Assembly: GCA_001872285.1 (NCBI GenBank)
Contig: MNXU01000065.1
Span: forward strand, 1 to 64,000
DNA: 64,000 nucleotides
Source of the DNA: Betaproteobacteria bacterium CG2_30_68_42
GTDB taxonomy: Bacteria > Pseudomonadota > Gammaproteobacteria > Burkholderiales > Rhodocyclaceae
Reading direction: 5' to 3'
The notes under the pieces are model-generated. The model was not told where the DNA came from and searched no databases. It saw nothing but the letters and a program-made list of their open reading frames with translations. Both the position numbers and the translations under genes were made by a program. Shown piece by piece: positions 8,177-18,370 of this stretch. Within the stretch, counting starts at the first letter, position 1. Each line of letters starts with the position of its first letter.

Positions 8177-10120
8177 ATGAGCCTCGTACAGCAGTTTTCT
8201 GCCTACAGCGACTGGCGCAGCAGCCTCGCGGACACCCTGACTCGGCTCGGCGGGTGGCTCGCGGAGCAGGATCTCGCGGACACCGCCAGCCGGGCACAGC
8301 TCGATGCCCTGCACGAGCGCCTCCTGGGGGACCGGCTCACGGTCGCCTTCGTCGCCGAGTTCTCGCGCGGCAAGTCGGAGCTGATCAACGCGATCTTCTT
8401 CGCCGATTGCGGGGCACGCGTGCTGCCCTCGAGCGCCGGGCGCACCACGATGTGCCCGACCGAGATCCTGTTCGATCCGGCCAAGCTTCCCTGCATCGAG
8501 CTGTTGCCCATCGAGACCCGGGCAGCCAATACCACGATCGCCGAATACCGGCGCTATCCCGATCAGTGGCGACGGTTTACCTTCGATCCGGGCTTTGCCG
8601 CGACGATCCAGTCGGCATTGAGCCGGGTGGGGGAACGCAAGGCGGTCTCGCGCCAGGACGCGCGGCGCATGGGCTTCGCCATCGACCCGAACGGCCAGTC
8701 GGGCCTCGCTCCGGATGCCGGGGGCCGGGTCGAGGTGCCGGCATGGCGCCACGCCGTCATCAACTTTCCGCATCCGCTGCTGCGCCAGGGGCTGGTGATC
8801 CTCGATACGCCCGGACTGAACGCGATCGGTGCGGAGCCCGAGCTGACTCTTTCCCTGCTTCCCGCCGCCCACGCGGTCGTCTTCGTGCTGGCCGCGGACG
8901 CGGGCGTCACACGCACCGATCTCGACGTCTGGCGCGACCACCTCAGGGCAGCCGGCGAGCAGGCGCACGGACGCATCGTCGTGCTCAACAAGATCGATGG
9001 CTTGTGGGACGGCTTGCGCGCACCGGAGGAGGTCGATTCCGAGATCGACCGCCAGATCGATATCGTCGCCCGGACCCTGGCCGTTCCGCTGGATCGGGTC
9101 TTCGCGGTCTCCGCCCAGAAGGGACTGCTCGCCAAGGTGAGCGGCGACGCGCAGTTGCTCGAGCGCAGCCGGATCGCTCGGCTCGAGCAGGTGCTGTCGA
9201 GCGAACTGCTTCCTGCCAAGCGGAGGATCGTGGGCGAGGATGTTCGCCGGGATGCCGAAGGCATCCTTCGCGAGGTGCGGGAACTGCTCGATGCGCGCCA
9301 TGCCGGCGCCGCCGAGCAGCTTGCCGAGCTTGCCCGGGTGCGCGGCAGGAATCGGGACGTGATCGAATACATGGCGCGCAAGATCGCTTTGGACAGGAAG
9401 GAATTCGAGCAGGCGGTGCACCGCTACCACGCGGTGCGCAGCGTGTTCGCCGGGCTGTCCAACCGGCTGCTGGCGCGGCTCGGGAGCGATGCGCAGCGCG
9501 CGGCTGCGCGCCGCACGCGTGAAGAGATGCTCGCGGCCACCTTTTCGATCGGCCTGCGTGCGACGATGGCGCGTTATTTCGCCGGCCTGCACGAGGCGCT
9601 CGCGGCCTCCGAATCCGACATCGACGAGATCCTCCGCATGCTGAAGGCGATGTATCGGCGCTTCGTCGTCGAGCACGCCCTGAAACTCGGCGAGCCGCCG
9701 CGCTTCTCCACCCGTCGCTACGAGCAGAGAATCGCCCGGCTGGAGGAGGCGTTCAACCGTCACCTGAACCGCCCGGTCAGCATCCTGACGATGGAAAAGC
9801 GCGCGCTGACGGAGAAGTTCTTCGAGACGGTCGTGACGCAGGCACGCGGCACCTTCGCCATCGCCGCCCGCGACGCCGAGGGCTGGCTGCGCGCGGTGGC
9901 GGGGCCGCTGGAAACCCAGCTTCGGGAACATCAGGCGCAGCTCAGGCGGCGCCAGGAGAACCTCGATCGTGTCAATGAGGCTGCCGGCGCGCTGGAGGCG
10001 CGACTCGCCGAGCTGCGCGAGACCGAAGCCCGGCTCGCCGTCCAGCTCGCTGAGCTCGCCGAATTCGGCGCCGCGCTGAACGGGTCGCTGCAGGTGGCAG
10101 CCGAGCCTGCCGCGGCGTGA
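8177..10120 (+). CDS. Dynamin-like GTPase
   Basis: This is a 647-residue large GTPase of the bacterial dynamin-like group, whose characterised members bind or remodel membranes. The P-loop EFSRGKSE lies at residues 61-68, a G2-type GRTTMCPTE follows about residue 93, G3 DTPGL is at 210-214 and G4 NKID at 271-274. The C-terminal third is rich in heptad-like Arg/Glu/Leu helices (about residues 560-640), consistent with a helical stalk or coiled coil. No transmembrane segment is apparent. The ATG at 8177 follows the mutM stop by 70 nt; an upstream frame running through mutM is an artefact. It is a single gene, whereas many bacterial dynamin-like proteins occur as pairs. The biological role is unknown. 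Confidence 0.88.
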   Translation: MSLVQQFSAYSDWRSSLADTLTRLGGWLAEQDLADTASRAQLDALHERLLGDRLTVAFVAEFSRGKSELINAIFFADCGARVLPSSAGRTTMCPTEILFDPAKLPCIELLPIETRAANTTIAEYRRYPDQWRRFTFDPGFAATIQSALSRVGERKAVSRQDARRMGFAIDPNGQSGLAPDAGGRVEVPAWRHAVINFPHPLLRQGLVILDTPGLNAIGAEPELTLSLLPAAHAVVFVLAADAGVTRTDLDVWRDHLRAAGEQAHGRIVVLNKIDGLWDGLRAPEEVDSEIDRQIDIVARTLAVPLDRVFAVSAQKGLLAKVSGDAQLLERSRIARLEQVLSSELLPAKRRIVGEDVRRDAEGILREVRELLDARHAGAAEQLAELARVRGRNRDVIEYMARKIALDRKEFEQAVHRYHAVRSVFAGLSNRLLARLGSDAQRAAARRTREEMLAATFSIGLRATMARYFAGLHEALAASESDIDEILRMLKAMYRRFVVEHALKLGEPPRFSTRRYEQRIARLEEAFNRHLNRPVSILTMEKRALTEKFFETVVTQARGTFAIAARDAEGWLRAVAGPLETQLREHQAQLRRRQENLDRVNEAAGALEARLAELRETEARLAVQLAELAEFGAALNGSLQVAAEPAAA

Positions 10121-10123
10121 GGC

Positions 10124-11465
<1,342 letters not shown>

Positions 11466-11478
11466 CCCAGACTATCCA

Positions 11479-12789
11479 TCAGGATCCACCGGCGACGATG
11501 ACGGTGACCAGGTTTTCCGGCTTCACGCGGCGCGCGAACGCATCGCGGATCTGGGCCCGGGTGACGGCGCGAACACGGCGCGGATACTGGTCCAGGAAGT
11601 CGAGCGGAAGTCGGTAGAACCCGATCATCGAGACGTACCCGAGGATCTTGCGGTTGCTGTCCAGGCGCAGCGCGAAACCGTCGGCGAGATTCTGCTTCGC
11701 GCGCCGCACGTCCTCCTCGCTCGGGCCCTCGTCGAGGAAACGCCGCAGCGTGGCCTCGACCACCTTCAGCGCTTCCGCGGTCTGGTCGCGCCGGGTCTGC
11801 AGGCCGATCTGGAACGGCCCGGGCTGGCGCATCGGCTGGAAGTAGCTGTAGATGCTGTAGGCGAATCCGCGCTTCTCCCGCACTTCCTGCATCAGCCAGG
11901 ACACGAAGCCCCCTCCGCCCAGCACATGATTGCCGACGAGCAGCGGGAAATAGTCCGGATCCTCGCGGCTCATTCCCGGCAGGCCCATGAAGACGTGGGA
12001 CTGGGTGGCGGGATGATCGATGCGCACGGTCTGCCGTTTCGGCATCGTCTGCGGCGGCATCTCTTCGGCTGCGCCCTGCGCGGGAAGCTCCGCGGTGAGC
12101 CGCGCGGCGATCGCTTCGGCCTCGGCTCGCGAGACATCGCCGACGATGGTCACGACCGCGGAGGGTGCCGCGTAGCGCGCGCGATGGAAGCCGGCGAGGT
12201 CCTCGCGCGCGATTGCCGCCACGCTCGGGGCGGTGGCGCTGGCTCCGTAGGGATGATCCGGGAAGATCTCGCGGTTGAAACGCTTGGCGCCGATCACGTC
12301 GGGCCGCGTGTCGCCTTCCTCGATGCCGGCGATCATCTGGGCGCGTTCGCGCTCGATCGCCGCGGCGGGGAATTCCGGTTTCTGGAGGATGGCAGAGAGC
12401 ACTTCCAGCGCGGCTTCGCGCTCGGGTGCGCTGGAGAGCGTGCGCAGGGAGAATCCGGCGCGATCCAGTTCGGTCGAGCCCGACAGCCGGGCACCGGCAT
12501 CGACCAGGCGCGCGGCGAGCGTCTCTTCGTCGATACCCGCCGCACCCGCCTCCATCAGGCCGCGGGTGAGTCTCGCGAGGCCCATGCGGCCGGGCGGATC
12601 GTAGGCGGAGCCGGCGGGAAAGTCGACGTGCAGATCGAGGATGGGAAGCCCGCGGCTCTCCACGAAATACACCCGGGCGCCGGTGTGGGCCGTCCAGTGC
12701 TCGATCCTCACCCCCGCGTGCGCCGCGAACGCGCCGGCGACGCATGCCAATGCCATTGCAAGAGCGAACCACTTGCGCATCGTCTTCAT
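11479..12789 (-). CDS. M16-family peptidase-like protein lacking the zinc motif
   Basis: This 436-residue protein has a cleavable signal sequence (MKTMRKW, hydrophobic core, AHA) and two M16 half-domains, so it is predicted periplasmic. Where active M16 enzymes have HxxEH, it reads GLARLTRGLMEAG, with neither zinc His nor the catalytic Glu. The C-terminal domain keeps the family SYFQPMRQPGPFQIGLQ segment. The ATG at 12789 overlaps the stop of the active partner (ATGA), fixing the start. Known M16B heterodimers pair one zinc-bearing and one inactive chain, so I infer this is the inactive subunit. The substrate is unknown. Confidence 0.9.
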   Translation of the reverse strand: MKTMRKWFALAMALACVAGAFAAHAGVRIEHWTAHTGARVYFVESRGLPILDLHVDFPAGSAYDPPGRMGLARLTRGLMEAGAAGIDEETLAARLVDAGARLSGSTELDRAGFSLRTLSSAPEREAALEVLSAILQKPEFPAAAIERERAQMIAGIEEGDTRPDVIGAKRFNREIFPDHPYGASATAPSVAAIAREDLAGFHRARYAAPSAVVTIVGDVSRAEAEAIAARLTAELPAQGAAEEMPPQTMPKRQTVRIDHPATQSHVFMGLPGMSREDPDYFPLLVGNHVLGGGGFVSWLMQEVREKRGFAYSIYSYFQPMRQPGPFQIGLQTRRDQTAEALKVVEATLRRFLDEGPSEEDVRRAKQNLADGFALRLDSNRKILGYVSMIGFYRLPLDFLDQYPRRVRAVTRAQIRDAFARRVKPENLVTVIVAGGS

Positions 12790-14168
12790 CTCGCTGTGTG
12801 CCGAGCAGGCGCCGCTGCGGCGCGGGGCGCGGCGGGCAGCGGCTGTGGATCGAGCACCGCGACCGTCAGTCCGTCGTCGGTGAAGTATTTGCGCGCCACC
12901 GCCTGCACCTCTTTGGCGGTGACGGCGCGGATCTTTTCGATCATCCGGTCGATGTCGCGCCACGAATGACCGGCTGCCTCGGTGCGGCCGATCTCCATCG
13001 CCTGGGCCATCGACGAGTCGCGCCGGTAGACCTGGGAGGCGATCGCCTGCGTCTTCACGCGTTTGAGTTCGTCCTCGGGGACGCCCTCGCGGGCGATGAG
13101 GCCGATCTCCTCGCGCAGCGCGGCCTGCAATTCCTCCACGCTGTGGCCTTCCGCGGGGGAGCCGTCGAGGACGAACAGCGACTCCCCGCGCACGCTCGAC
13201 TCGTAGCCGGCGCCGGCCGAGACGGCCAGCTTGCGGCCGCGCACCACGTTCTTCGAGAGCCGCGCCGCGTCGTGCCCGTCGAGCACACCCGCGAGCACTT
13301 CGAGCGCATAGGGCTCACGATCGCGTTCGGCATCGCGAAGCACCGGGACCTTGTAGCCCATCGCGAGGTAGGGCAGCTTCGCCGGCGCCTTCACGCTCAC
13401 CTGGCGCGGCCCGCTCTGCGCCGGCTCCGCAGGCGGCTTGCGCACGGGCAGTGCGCGCCGCGGAATGCGGCCGTAGGTCTTCTCCGCCAGGCGGAACACC
13501 TGTGCGGCATCGACGTCGCCGACCACCACGAGCCAGGCGTTGTTGGGCACGTACCAGCGCCGGTACCAGTCGCGTGCGTCGCCGACGGTCATGTTCTCGA
13601 GGTCGTTCATCCAGCCGATGATCGGCCTGCGGTAGGGGTGGGCCTGCCAGGCCGCCGACATCAGCGCCTCGTGCACGCGCGCCTGCGGCTGGTCTTCGGT
13701 GCGCAGCCTGCGCTCCTCCATCACGACCTTGAGCTCGGAGGCGAATTCCTTCGGGTCGAGCCTGAGGTTGGCCATCCGGTCGGCCTCGATCGACATCATC
13801 TCGGCCAGGCGCGGGGCGGGAACGATCTGGAAATAGGCCGTGTAGTCGAGGCTGGTGAAGGCGTTGTCGCGGCCTCCCGCAGCCGAGACGCGCTCGGAGA
13901 ACTCGCCGGGCTTGAGGCGCCGGGTGCCCTTGAACATCATGTGCTCGAGCAGGTGCGCGACGCCGGAAGTGCCGTCGGTCTCGTCCATCGCGCCGACCCG
14001 GTACCAGACCATGTGGACCGCGACCGGCGCGCGGCGGTCCTCAACCACGATCACCCGCAGGCCGTTCGCGAGCGTCTTCTCGACTGCGTTGGTGGCGGCC
14101 GCGGCGGGCGCGGCGATGGCGGCGGCATGGAGCAGGGCGGCGCCCAGGAACTTCGCGATCTTCGTCAT
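12786..14168 (-). CDS. Zinc-dependent M16 family peptidase, active subunit
   Basis: This 460-residue predicted periplasmic metallopeptidase has an N-terminal signal (basic MTKIAKF, then an Ala-rich hydrophobic core ending AAAA). The inverted zinc motif HLLEH is at residues 72-76, and the distal zinc Glu is about residue 152 in VVMEERR. The following AAGGRDNAFTSLDYTAYF segment is typical of the pitrilysin-type N-domain. It is translationally coupled to the inactive homologue downstream, which together would form the clam-shell heterodimer. It diverges from ftsY across about 120 nt. Confidence 0.94.
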   Translation of the reverse strand: MTKIAKFLGAALLHAAAIAAPAAAATNAVEKTLANGLRVIVVEDRRAPVAVHMVWYRVGAMDETDGTSGVAHLLEHMMFKGTRRLKPGEFSERVSAAGGRDNAFTSLDYTAYFQIVPAPRLAEMMSIEADRMANLRLDPKEFASELKVVMEERRLRTEDQPQARVHEALMSAAWQAHPYRRPIIGWMNDLENMTVGDARDWYRRWYVPNNAWLVVVGDVDAAQVFRLAEKTYGRIPRRALPVRKPPAEPAQSGPRQVSVKAPAKLPYLAMGYKVPVLRDAERDREPYALEVLAGVLDGHDAARLSKNVVRGRKLAVSAGAGYESSVRGESLFVLDGSPAEGHSVEELQAALREEIGLIAREGVPEDELKRVKTQAIASQVYRRDSSMAQAMEIGRTEAAGHSWRDIDRMIEKIRAVTAKEVQAVARKYFTDDGLTVAVLDPQPLPAAPRAAAAPARHTAR

Positions 14169-14182
14169 GGTCTCGTGTTTGG

Positions 14183-14188
14183 TAAAAT
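14183..14188 (+). promoter_or_regulatory. Possible -10 element for ftsY
   Basis: TAAAAT lies about 100 nt before the ftsY ATG in the divergent gap with the M16 gene. The matching -35 position reads TTCGTC, a weak fit. The same TAAAAT hexamer appears in front of yggS, thiE and the engB/cytochrome c4 pair, which is the main reason for listing it. Confidence 0.3.
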
Positions 14189-14287
14189 CGATTCGGCGAT
14201 GCGGCGAAGGGCCGACATCTTAGCGAGTTTTCCCCTCCGCCGGCCGGCGGCCCCCAGGTCAGACAGTCTCCTAGACACACGCTCCCC

Positions 14288-15253
14288 ATGTTTGGTTTCC
14301 TCAAGAAGTCCGGGGAAGGCGATGCAAACGAATCGCGGCCCTGGAAGGACCGGCTGCGCGCGGCGCTCTCACGCAGCCGCGATCGTCTGTCCGGGCAGCT
14401 CGCGGCGGTGTTCCGGCGCGCTCGCATCGACGACGCGCTGCTCGAGGAGCTCGAATCCGCGCTGCTCGGCGCCGATTGCGGGGTGGCGGCGACCGCCTGG
14501 CTGCTCGAGGAACTCGATGCGCGCGTGCGGCGCGAGGCGATCACCGATCCGTCCCGGCTCCACGGGGTGCTCGCGGAGCTGCTCACGGGCCTCATCGCGC
14601 CGCTCGAACGACCGCTCGAGACCGAAGGCCACAAGCCGTTCATCATCATGCTGGCCGGCGTCAATGGGTCCGGCAAGACGACTTCGATCGGCAAGATCGC
14701 GCATTACTACCGCAGCCAGGGCAAGTCGGTGTTGCTCGCCGCCGGCGACACCTTCCGCGCCGCGGCGCGCAGCCAGCTCATGATCTGGGGGGAGCGCAAC
14801 GGCGTCACCGTCATCGCGCAGGAGGGCGCCGATCCGGCGGCGGTGGTCTTCGACGCCGTCGGCGCCGCGCGGGCGCGGGGAATCGACATCGTGCTGGCGG
14901 ACACCGCGGGGCGCCTCCCGACCCAGCTCCACCTGATGGAGGAGATCGCCAAGGTGAAGCGGGTGATCGCCAAGGCCGCGCCGGGCGGACCGCACGAAGT
15001 TCTGCTCGTGCTCGACGCGAACACCGGCCAGAACGCCCTCGCCCAGGTCGCCGCCTTCGATGCCGCGCTCGCGCTCACCGGGCTCGTCGTGACGAAGCTC
15101 GACGGCACCGCGCGCGGCGGCGTGCTCGCCGCGATCGCGCGCAGCCACCCCCTGCCGCTGCGCTTCATCGGCGTGGGCGAGGGCATCGAAGACCTGCGGC
15201 CGTTCTGTGCCGCCGACTTCGTCGAGGCGCTGCTCGCCCCGCCGCGCGCGTAG
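14288..15253 (+). CDS. ftsY: Signal recognition particle receptor FtsY
   Basis: FtsY docks ribosome-SRP complexes at the inner membrane for cotranslational insertion. It has a helical N domain (about residues 20-100) followed by the G domain: P-loop GVNGSGKTT at 124-132, then DTAGRLPTQ and TKLDGTARGG. At 321 residues it lacks the long acidic A domain of E. coli FtsY and has only a short amphipathic MFGFLKK start, the compact form common in betaproteobacteria. It is followed 37 nt later by ftsE and ftsX, the conserved ftsYEX order. Confidence 0.97.
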   Translation: MFGFLKKSGEGDANESRPWKDRLRAALSRSRDRLSGQLAAVFRRARIDDALLEELESALLGADCGVAATAWLLEELDARVRREAITDPSRLHGVLAELLTGLIAPLERPLETEGHKPFIIMLAGVNGSGKTTSIGKIAHYYRSQGKSVLLAAGDTFRAAARSQLMIWGERNGVTVIAQEGADPAAVVFDAVGAARARGIDIVLADTAGRLPTQLHLMEEIAKVKRVIAKAAPGGPHEVLLVLDANTGQNALAQVAAFDAALALTGLVVTKLDGTARGGVLAAIARSHPLPLRFIGVGEGIEDLRPFCAADFVEALLAPPRA

Positions 15254-15290
15254 TGCGCAGGCGGCGCAGCCTCGGCGGCGGGGCCGCCAG

Positions 15291-15944
15291 ATGATTTCCT
15301 TCACGCAGGTCTGCAAGCGCTATCCCGGCGGCATCGAAGCGCTGCGCGACCTGTCGCTGCATGTGGGCGCGGGCGAGATGGTGCTGCTCACCGGCCGATC
15401 GGGCGCGGGGAAGAGCACGGTGCTCAAGCTGATTCCGGCCATCGAGCTGCCGAGCGCGGGCGCGGTGATCGTCGCCGGCCAGAACGTCGCCAGCCTCAGG
15501 CGGGCGGCCGTTCCCTTCCTGCGCCGCAGGATCGGCCTCGTCTTCCAGGACCACAAGCTGCTCTTCGACCGCAACGCGTTCGAGAACGTCCTGCTGCCGC
15601 TCGCCATTTCGGGGTACTCCCCGCGCGATGCCGGCAGGCGGGTGCAGGCGGCGCTGGACAAGGTCGGACTCGCCGAGCGCGCCCGCGCGATGCCGGTCGC
15701 CCTCTCGGGCGGCGAGCAGCAGCGGCTCGCGATCGCGCGCGCGATCGCGCATCGGCCCGCACTGCTGGTGGCCGACGAGCCGACCGCGAACCTCGACCCG
15801 GAGTACGCACACGAAATCGCACGCCTGCTCGAATCGTTCCGCCAGGTCGGGGTGACCGTCGTGGTCGCGACCCACGACGCGGCCGTGTTCGCGGACTGCG
15901 GGGCGCGGCGCATCGTGCTCGAGCGGGGAGCGGCTGCCGGATGA
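15291..15944 (+). CDS. ftsE: Cell division ATP-binding protein FtsE
   Basis: FtsE is the ABC ATPase of the FtsEX complex, which drives septal peptidoglycan hydrolase activation. Walker A GRSGAGKST is at residues 35-43, signature LSGGEQQ at 138-144 and Walker B with ADEPT at 161-165. The ATG at 15291 gives 217 residues and the typical MISF N-terminus; an upstream in-frame start would add an Arg-rich extension unlike the family. Its last bases overlap the ftsX start (ATGA), so the pair is translationally coupled. Confidence 0.96.
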   Translation: MISFTQVCKRYPGGIEALRDLSLHVGAGEMVLLTGRSGAGKSTVLKLIPAIELPSAGAVIVAGQNVASLRRAAVPFLRRRIGLVFQDHKLLFDRNAFENVLLPLAISGYSPRDAGRRVQAALDKVGLAERARAMPVALSGGEQQRLAIARAIAHRPALLVADEPTANLDPEYAHEIARLLESFRQVGVTVVVATHDAAVFADCGARRIVLERGAAAG

Positions 15945-16840
15945 AGGCCTGGTTCGCATCGCACCGCGCGGCGCTCGCGCGAGCGCTCCGCCGCTTCGCG
16001 CAGGCGCCCTGGTCCAGCCTGCTCGCGGCGCTCGTCATCGGCATTGCTCTCGCGCTGCCTGCTTCCGGCCACCTGCTGCTCGCGAATCTGCTGCCGATCG
16101 CCGAGCGCGTCTCGGCCCGGCCCGAGATCAGTCTGTTCCTCGCCTTGGGAGCGGACAAGCGCGATGCCGCCGAAATCCAGGCCCGGCTCGGTCGCACCGC
16201 CGGGGTCAGCGGGTGGCGTTTCGTCTCCCGCGAAGAAACGGCGAAGCGCATGCGCACCACCGAGGGCCTCGCCGAGGTGCTCGACAGCCTGCCGCGCAAC
16301 CCCTTCCCCGATGCTTTTGTCATCGAGCCGTCCACGGAAACCGAAGCCGGGCTCGGCGCGTTGCGCGAAACCCTCGCGGCCTGGCCCAAGGTCGAACACG
16401 TTCAGATCGACAGCGCATGGGTGAAGCGTCTCGCCGCCCTGGTGAAGCTCGCGCGCGCTGCGCTGCTGGCGGCGGCGGGCCTGCTCGCGGCCGCGCTCGT
16501 CGTCGTCACCTTCAACACCATCCGCCTCCAGATCCTCGGCCAGCGCGAAGAGATCGAGCTCGCGCGCCTGCTGGGCGCGACCGACGGCTTCATCCGCAGG
16601 CCGTTCTTCTACTTCGGCACGCTCCAGGGCCTGGCCGGCGGCGCCGTGGCCTGCGGGCTGGTGTTCGCCGTCGTCGGCTTCGCGCGCGCACCGCTCGCCG
16701 ACCTCGCGGGACTGTACGACCCCGCCTTTTCCCTGCGCACGCTGGAGGCACGCGATGCCGTGCTCGTCCTTGCCGCCGCCGGCGCCCTGGGCTGGCTCGG
16801 CGCATGGGCGTCCGTCAGCCGCCACCTTCGCGGCGGCTGA
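15941..16840 (+). CDS. ftsX: Cell division protein FtsX (permease-like)
   Basis: FtsX is the membrane partner of FtsE. The 299-residue protein has a cytoplasmic N-terminus, a first membrane helix at about residues 27-47, a periplasmic domain of about 120 residues that in the family contacts amidase activators, and three further helices (about 168-190, 222-245, 268-290). The segment REEIELARLLGATDGFIRRPF is the conserved cytoplasmic coupling region. It starts within the ftsE stop (ATGA) and ends 7 nt from the convergent dgkA stop. Confidence 0.95.
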   Translation: MKAWFASHRAALARALRRFAQAPWSSLLAALVIGIALALPASGHLLLANLLPIAERVSARPEISLFLALGADKRDAAEIQARLGRTAGVSGWRFVSREETAKRMRTTEGLAEVLDSLPRNPFPDAFVIEPSTETEAGLGALRETLAAWPKVEHVQIDSAWVKRLAALVKLARAALLAAAGLLAAALVVVTFNTIRLQILGQREEIELARLLGATDGFIRRPFFYFGTLQGLAGGAVACGLVFAVVGFARAPLADLAGLYDPAFSLRTLEARDAVLVLAAAGALGWLGAWASVSRHLRGG

Positions 16841-16847
16841 AGCGCGC

Positions 16848-17234
16848 TCAGGCCCAGAGCACCAGCACCCAGATCGCGACGGCCTGCACGAGCGCGAGCA
16901 ACACCGCGGCGCTGCCATAGTCCTTGGCGCGCCCGGCGAGAGGATGCGGTTCGAGCGAGGCATGATCGACCGCCGCCTCGATCGCGCTGTTCACCAGTTC
17001 GACGATCAGCACCAGGACGACGCTCGCAACCATCAGGGCGCGGCCGCTGCCGGAAGCCGGCAGCAGGAACGCCAGTGGAATCAGCACCCCGGCCGCGCCG
17101 AGTTCCTGGCGGAAGGCCGCCTCGTGGCGCACTGCTGCATCGAGTCCGGCGAAGGAATAGCGCGTGGCGGCCACGAGGCGCCGCCAGCCGCCCGGCGATT
17201 CCGGCGCCGCCTCCGATCCCCCGTGATCCTGCAT
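16848..17234 (-). CDS. dgkA: Diacylglycerol kinase, prokaryotic DgkA type
   Basis: This small inner-membrane kinase recycles diacylglycerol to phosphatidic acid. The 128-residue chain has three hydrophobic segments and the family signature VELVNSAIEAAVD (residues 78-90), containing the catalytic Glu79 and the ENSAIE-type helix. It is followed by RAKDYGSAAV, the second conserved motif. It is convergent with ftsX. Upstream, the 181-nt gap to gltI contains the 12-bp palindrome GTTTCCGGAAAC (17251-17262) just before the dgkA start, function unknown. Confidence 0.94.
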   Translation of the reverse strand: MQDHGGSEAAPESPGGWRRLVAATRYSFAGLDAAVRHEAAFRQELGAAGVLIPLAFLLPASGSGRALMVASVVLVLIVELVNSAIEAAVDHASLEPHPLAGRAKDYGSAAVLLALVQAVAIWVLVLWA

Positions 17235-17415
17235 CGGCTGCCTCTTTTGCGTTTCCGGAAACGATCCGGCGCAATGCGCGCCTCATGCGCAAAATGCATG
17301 GGGCCATCGATGTTTCGATTCTAACCGAGATGCCACTTCTGCTCGCGCCGAACGGGTCGCTGCGGGGTCACGAGCCTCAAGCGGCCCTGGCATCCAGACC
17401 ATCAGAGGAGAGTCC

Positions 17416-18312
17416 ATGAAACGCCGAAGCCTAGCGCTTGCCCTGACCGCAGGCCTCGCCGTCGCCGCGACGGCCCATGCCCAGGAATTGACCGGCACGC
17501 TGAAGAAGATCAAGGAGCTCGGCGCGATCACCGTCGGACAGCGCGAATCGTCCATCCCCTTTTCCTATCTGGACGACAAGCAGAAGCCCATCGGCTATGC
17601 GATGGACCTGTGCATGAAGGTCGTGGATGCGGTGAAGAGCGAGCTCAAGCTGCCCAACCTCAAGGTCAACTTCCAGCCGGTGACCTCCTCCAACCGCATC
17701 CCGCTTCTGCAGAACGGCACCATCGACATGGAGTGCGGCTCGACCACGAACTCGGTCGCGCGCCAGCAGCAGGTCGCCTTCGGCCCGACCTATTTCGTGA
17801 TCAACGTGACCGCCGCCGTGAAGAAGTCCTCGGGCATCAAGAGCCTGGCCAATCTCGGCGGCAAGACGATCTCGACCACCTCGGGCACGACCTCGGTGCC
17901 GCTGCTCAAGAAGTACGAGAAGACCGCCAAGATCGACGTCAAGGAGATCTACGGCAAGGACCACGCCGAGTCGATGCAGCTGCTGGCCACCGACCGCTCC
18001 GCCGCCTTCATCATGGACGACATCCTGCTGGCGGGGCAGATCGCCAACCAGGCCAGGCCGGGCGACTACGTGATCCTGCCGGAATCGCTGCGCCAGGAGC
18101 CCTACAGCATGATGCTGCACAAGGGGGATGCCCAGTTCAAGGCGCTGGTCGACAAGACGGTCGGCGGGGTCATGAAATCCGGCGAGATCGAGAAGATCTT
18201 CGCCAAGTGGTTCCTCAACCCGGTTCCGCCGCGCGGCATCAACATGCACTTCCAGATGACGCCGCCGATCAAGGCCGCGTTCGCCAATCCGAACGACCAG
18301 GGCGTGCAGTGA
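17416..18312 (+). CDS. gltI: Glutamate/aspartate ABC transporter substrate-binding protein
   Basis: This 298-residue periplasmic protein has a classic signal peptide (MKRRSLALAL to AHA, cleavage near residue 22). The body is a family 3 solute-binding fold: AITVGQRESSIPFSYLDD, then DMECGSTTNS and SGTTSVPLLKKY, as in GltI/AatJ proteins for acidic amino acids. AGAGGAG stands 6 nt before the ATG. It heads a gltI-gltJ-gltK-gltL type operon, but the last two genes are collapsed in this sequence. The nearby NAD-glutamate dehydrogenase makes glutamate a sensible substrate. Confidence 0.93.
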   Translation: MKRRSLALALTAGLAVAATAHAQELTGTLKKIKELGAITVGQRESSIPFSYLDDKQKPIGYAMDLCMKVVDAVKSELKLPNLKVNFQPVTSSNRIPLLQNGTIDMECGSTTNSVARQQQVAFGPTYFVINVTAAVKKSSGIKSLANLGGKTISTTSGTTSVPLLKKYEKTAKIDVKEIYGKDHAESMQLLATDRSAAFIMDDILLAGQIANQARPGDYVILPESLRQEPYSMMLHKGDAQFKALVDKTVGGVMKSGEIEKIFAKWFLNPVPPRGINMHFQMTPPIKAAFANPNDQGVQ

Positions 18313-18370
18313 CGCAGGTCTCCTGAGCCTTGCCGTGCCGCGCCCGAGCGGCACGGCGCGCCGAGCCGGG

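Noticed and set aside
8054-9931. Minus-strand 625-codon frame opposite the dynamin-like gene
   Set aside because: No motif or sensible start, and the plus strand carries ordered GTPase motifs.
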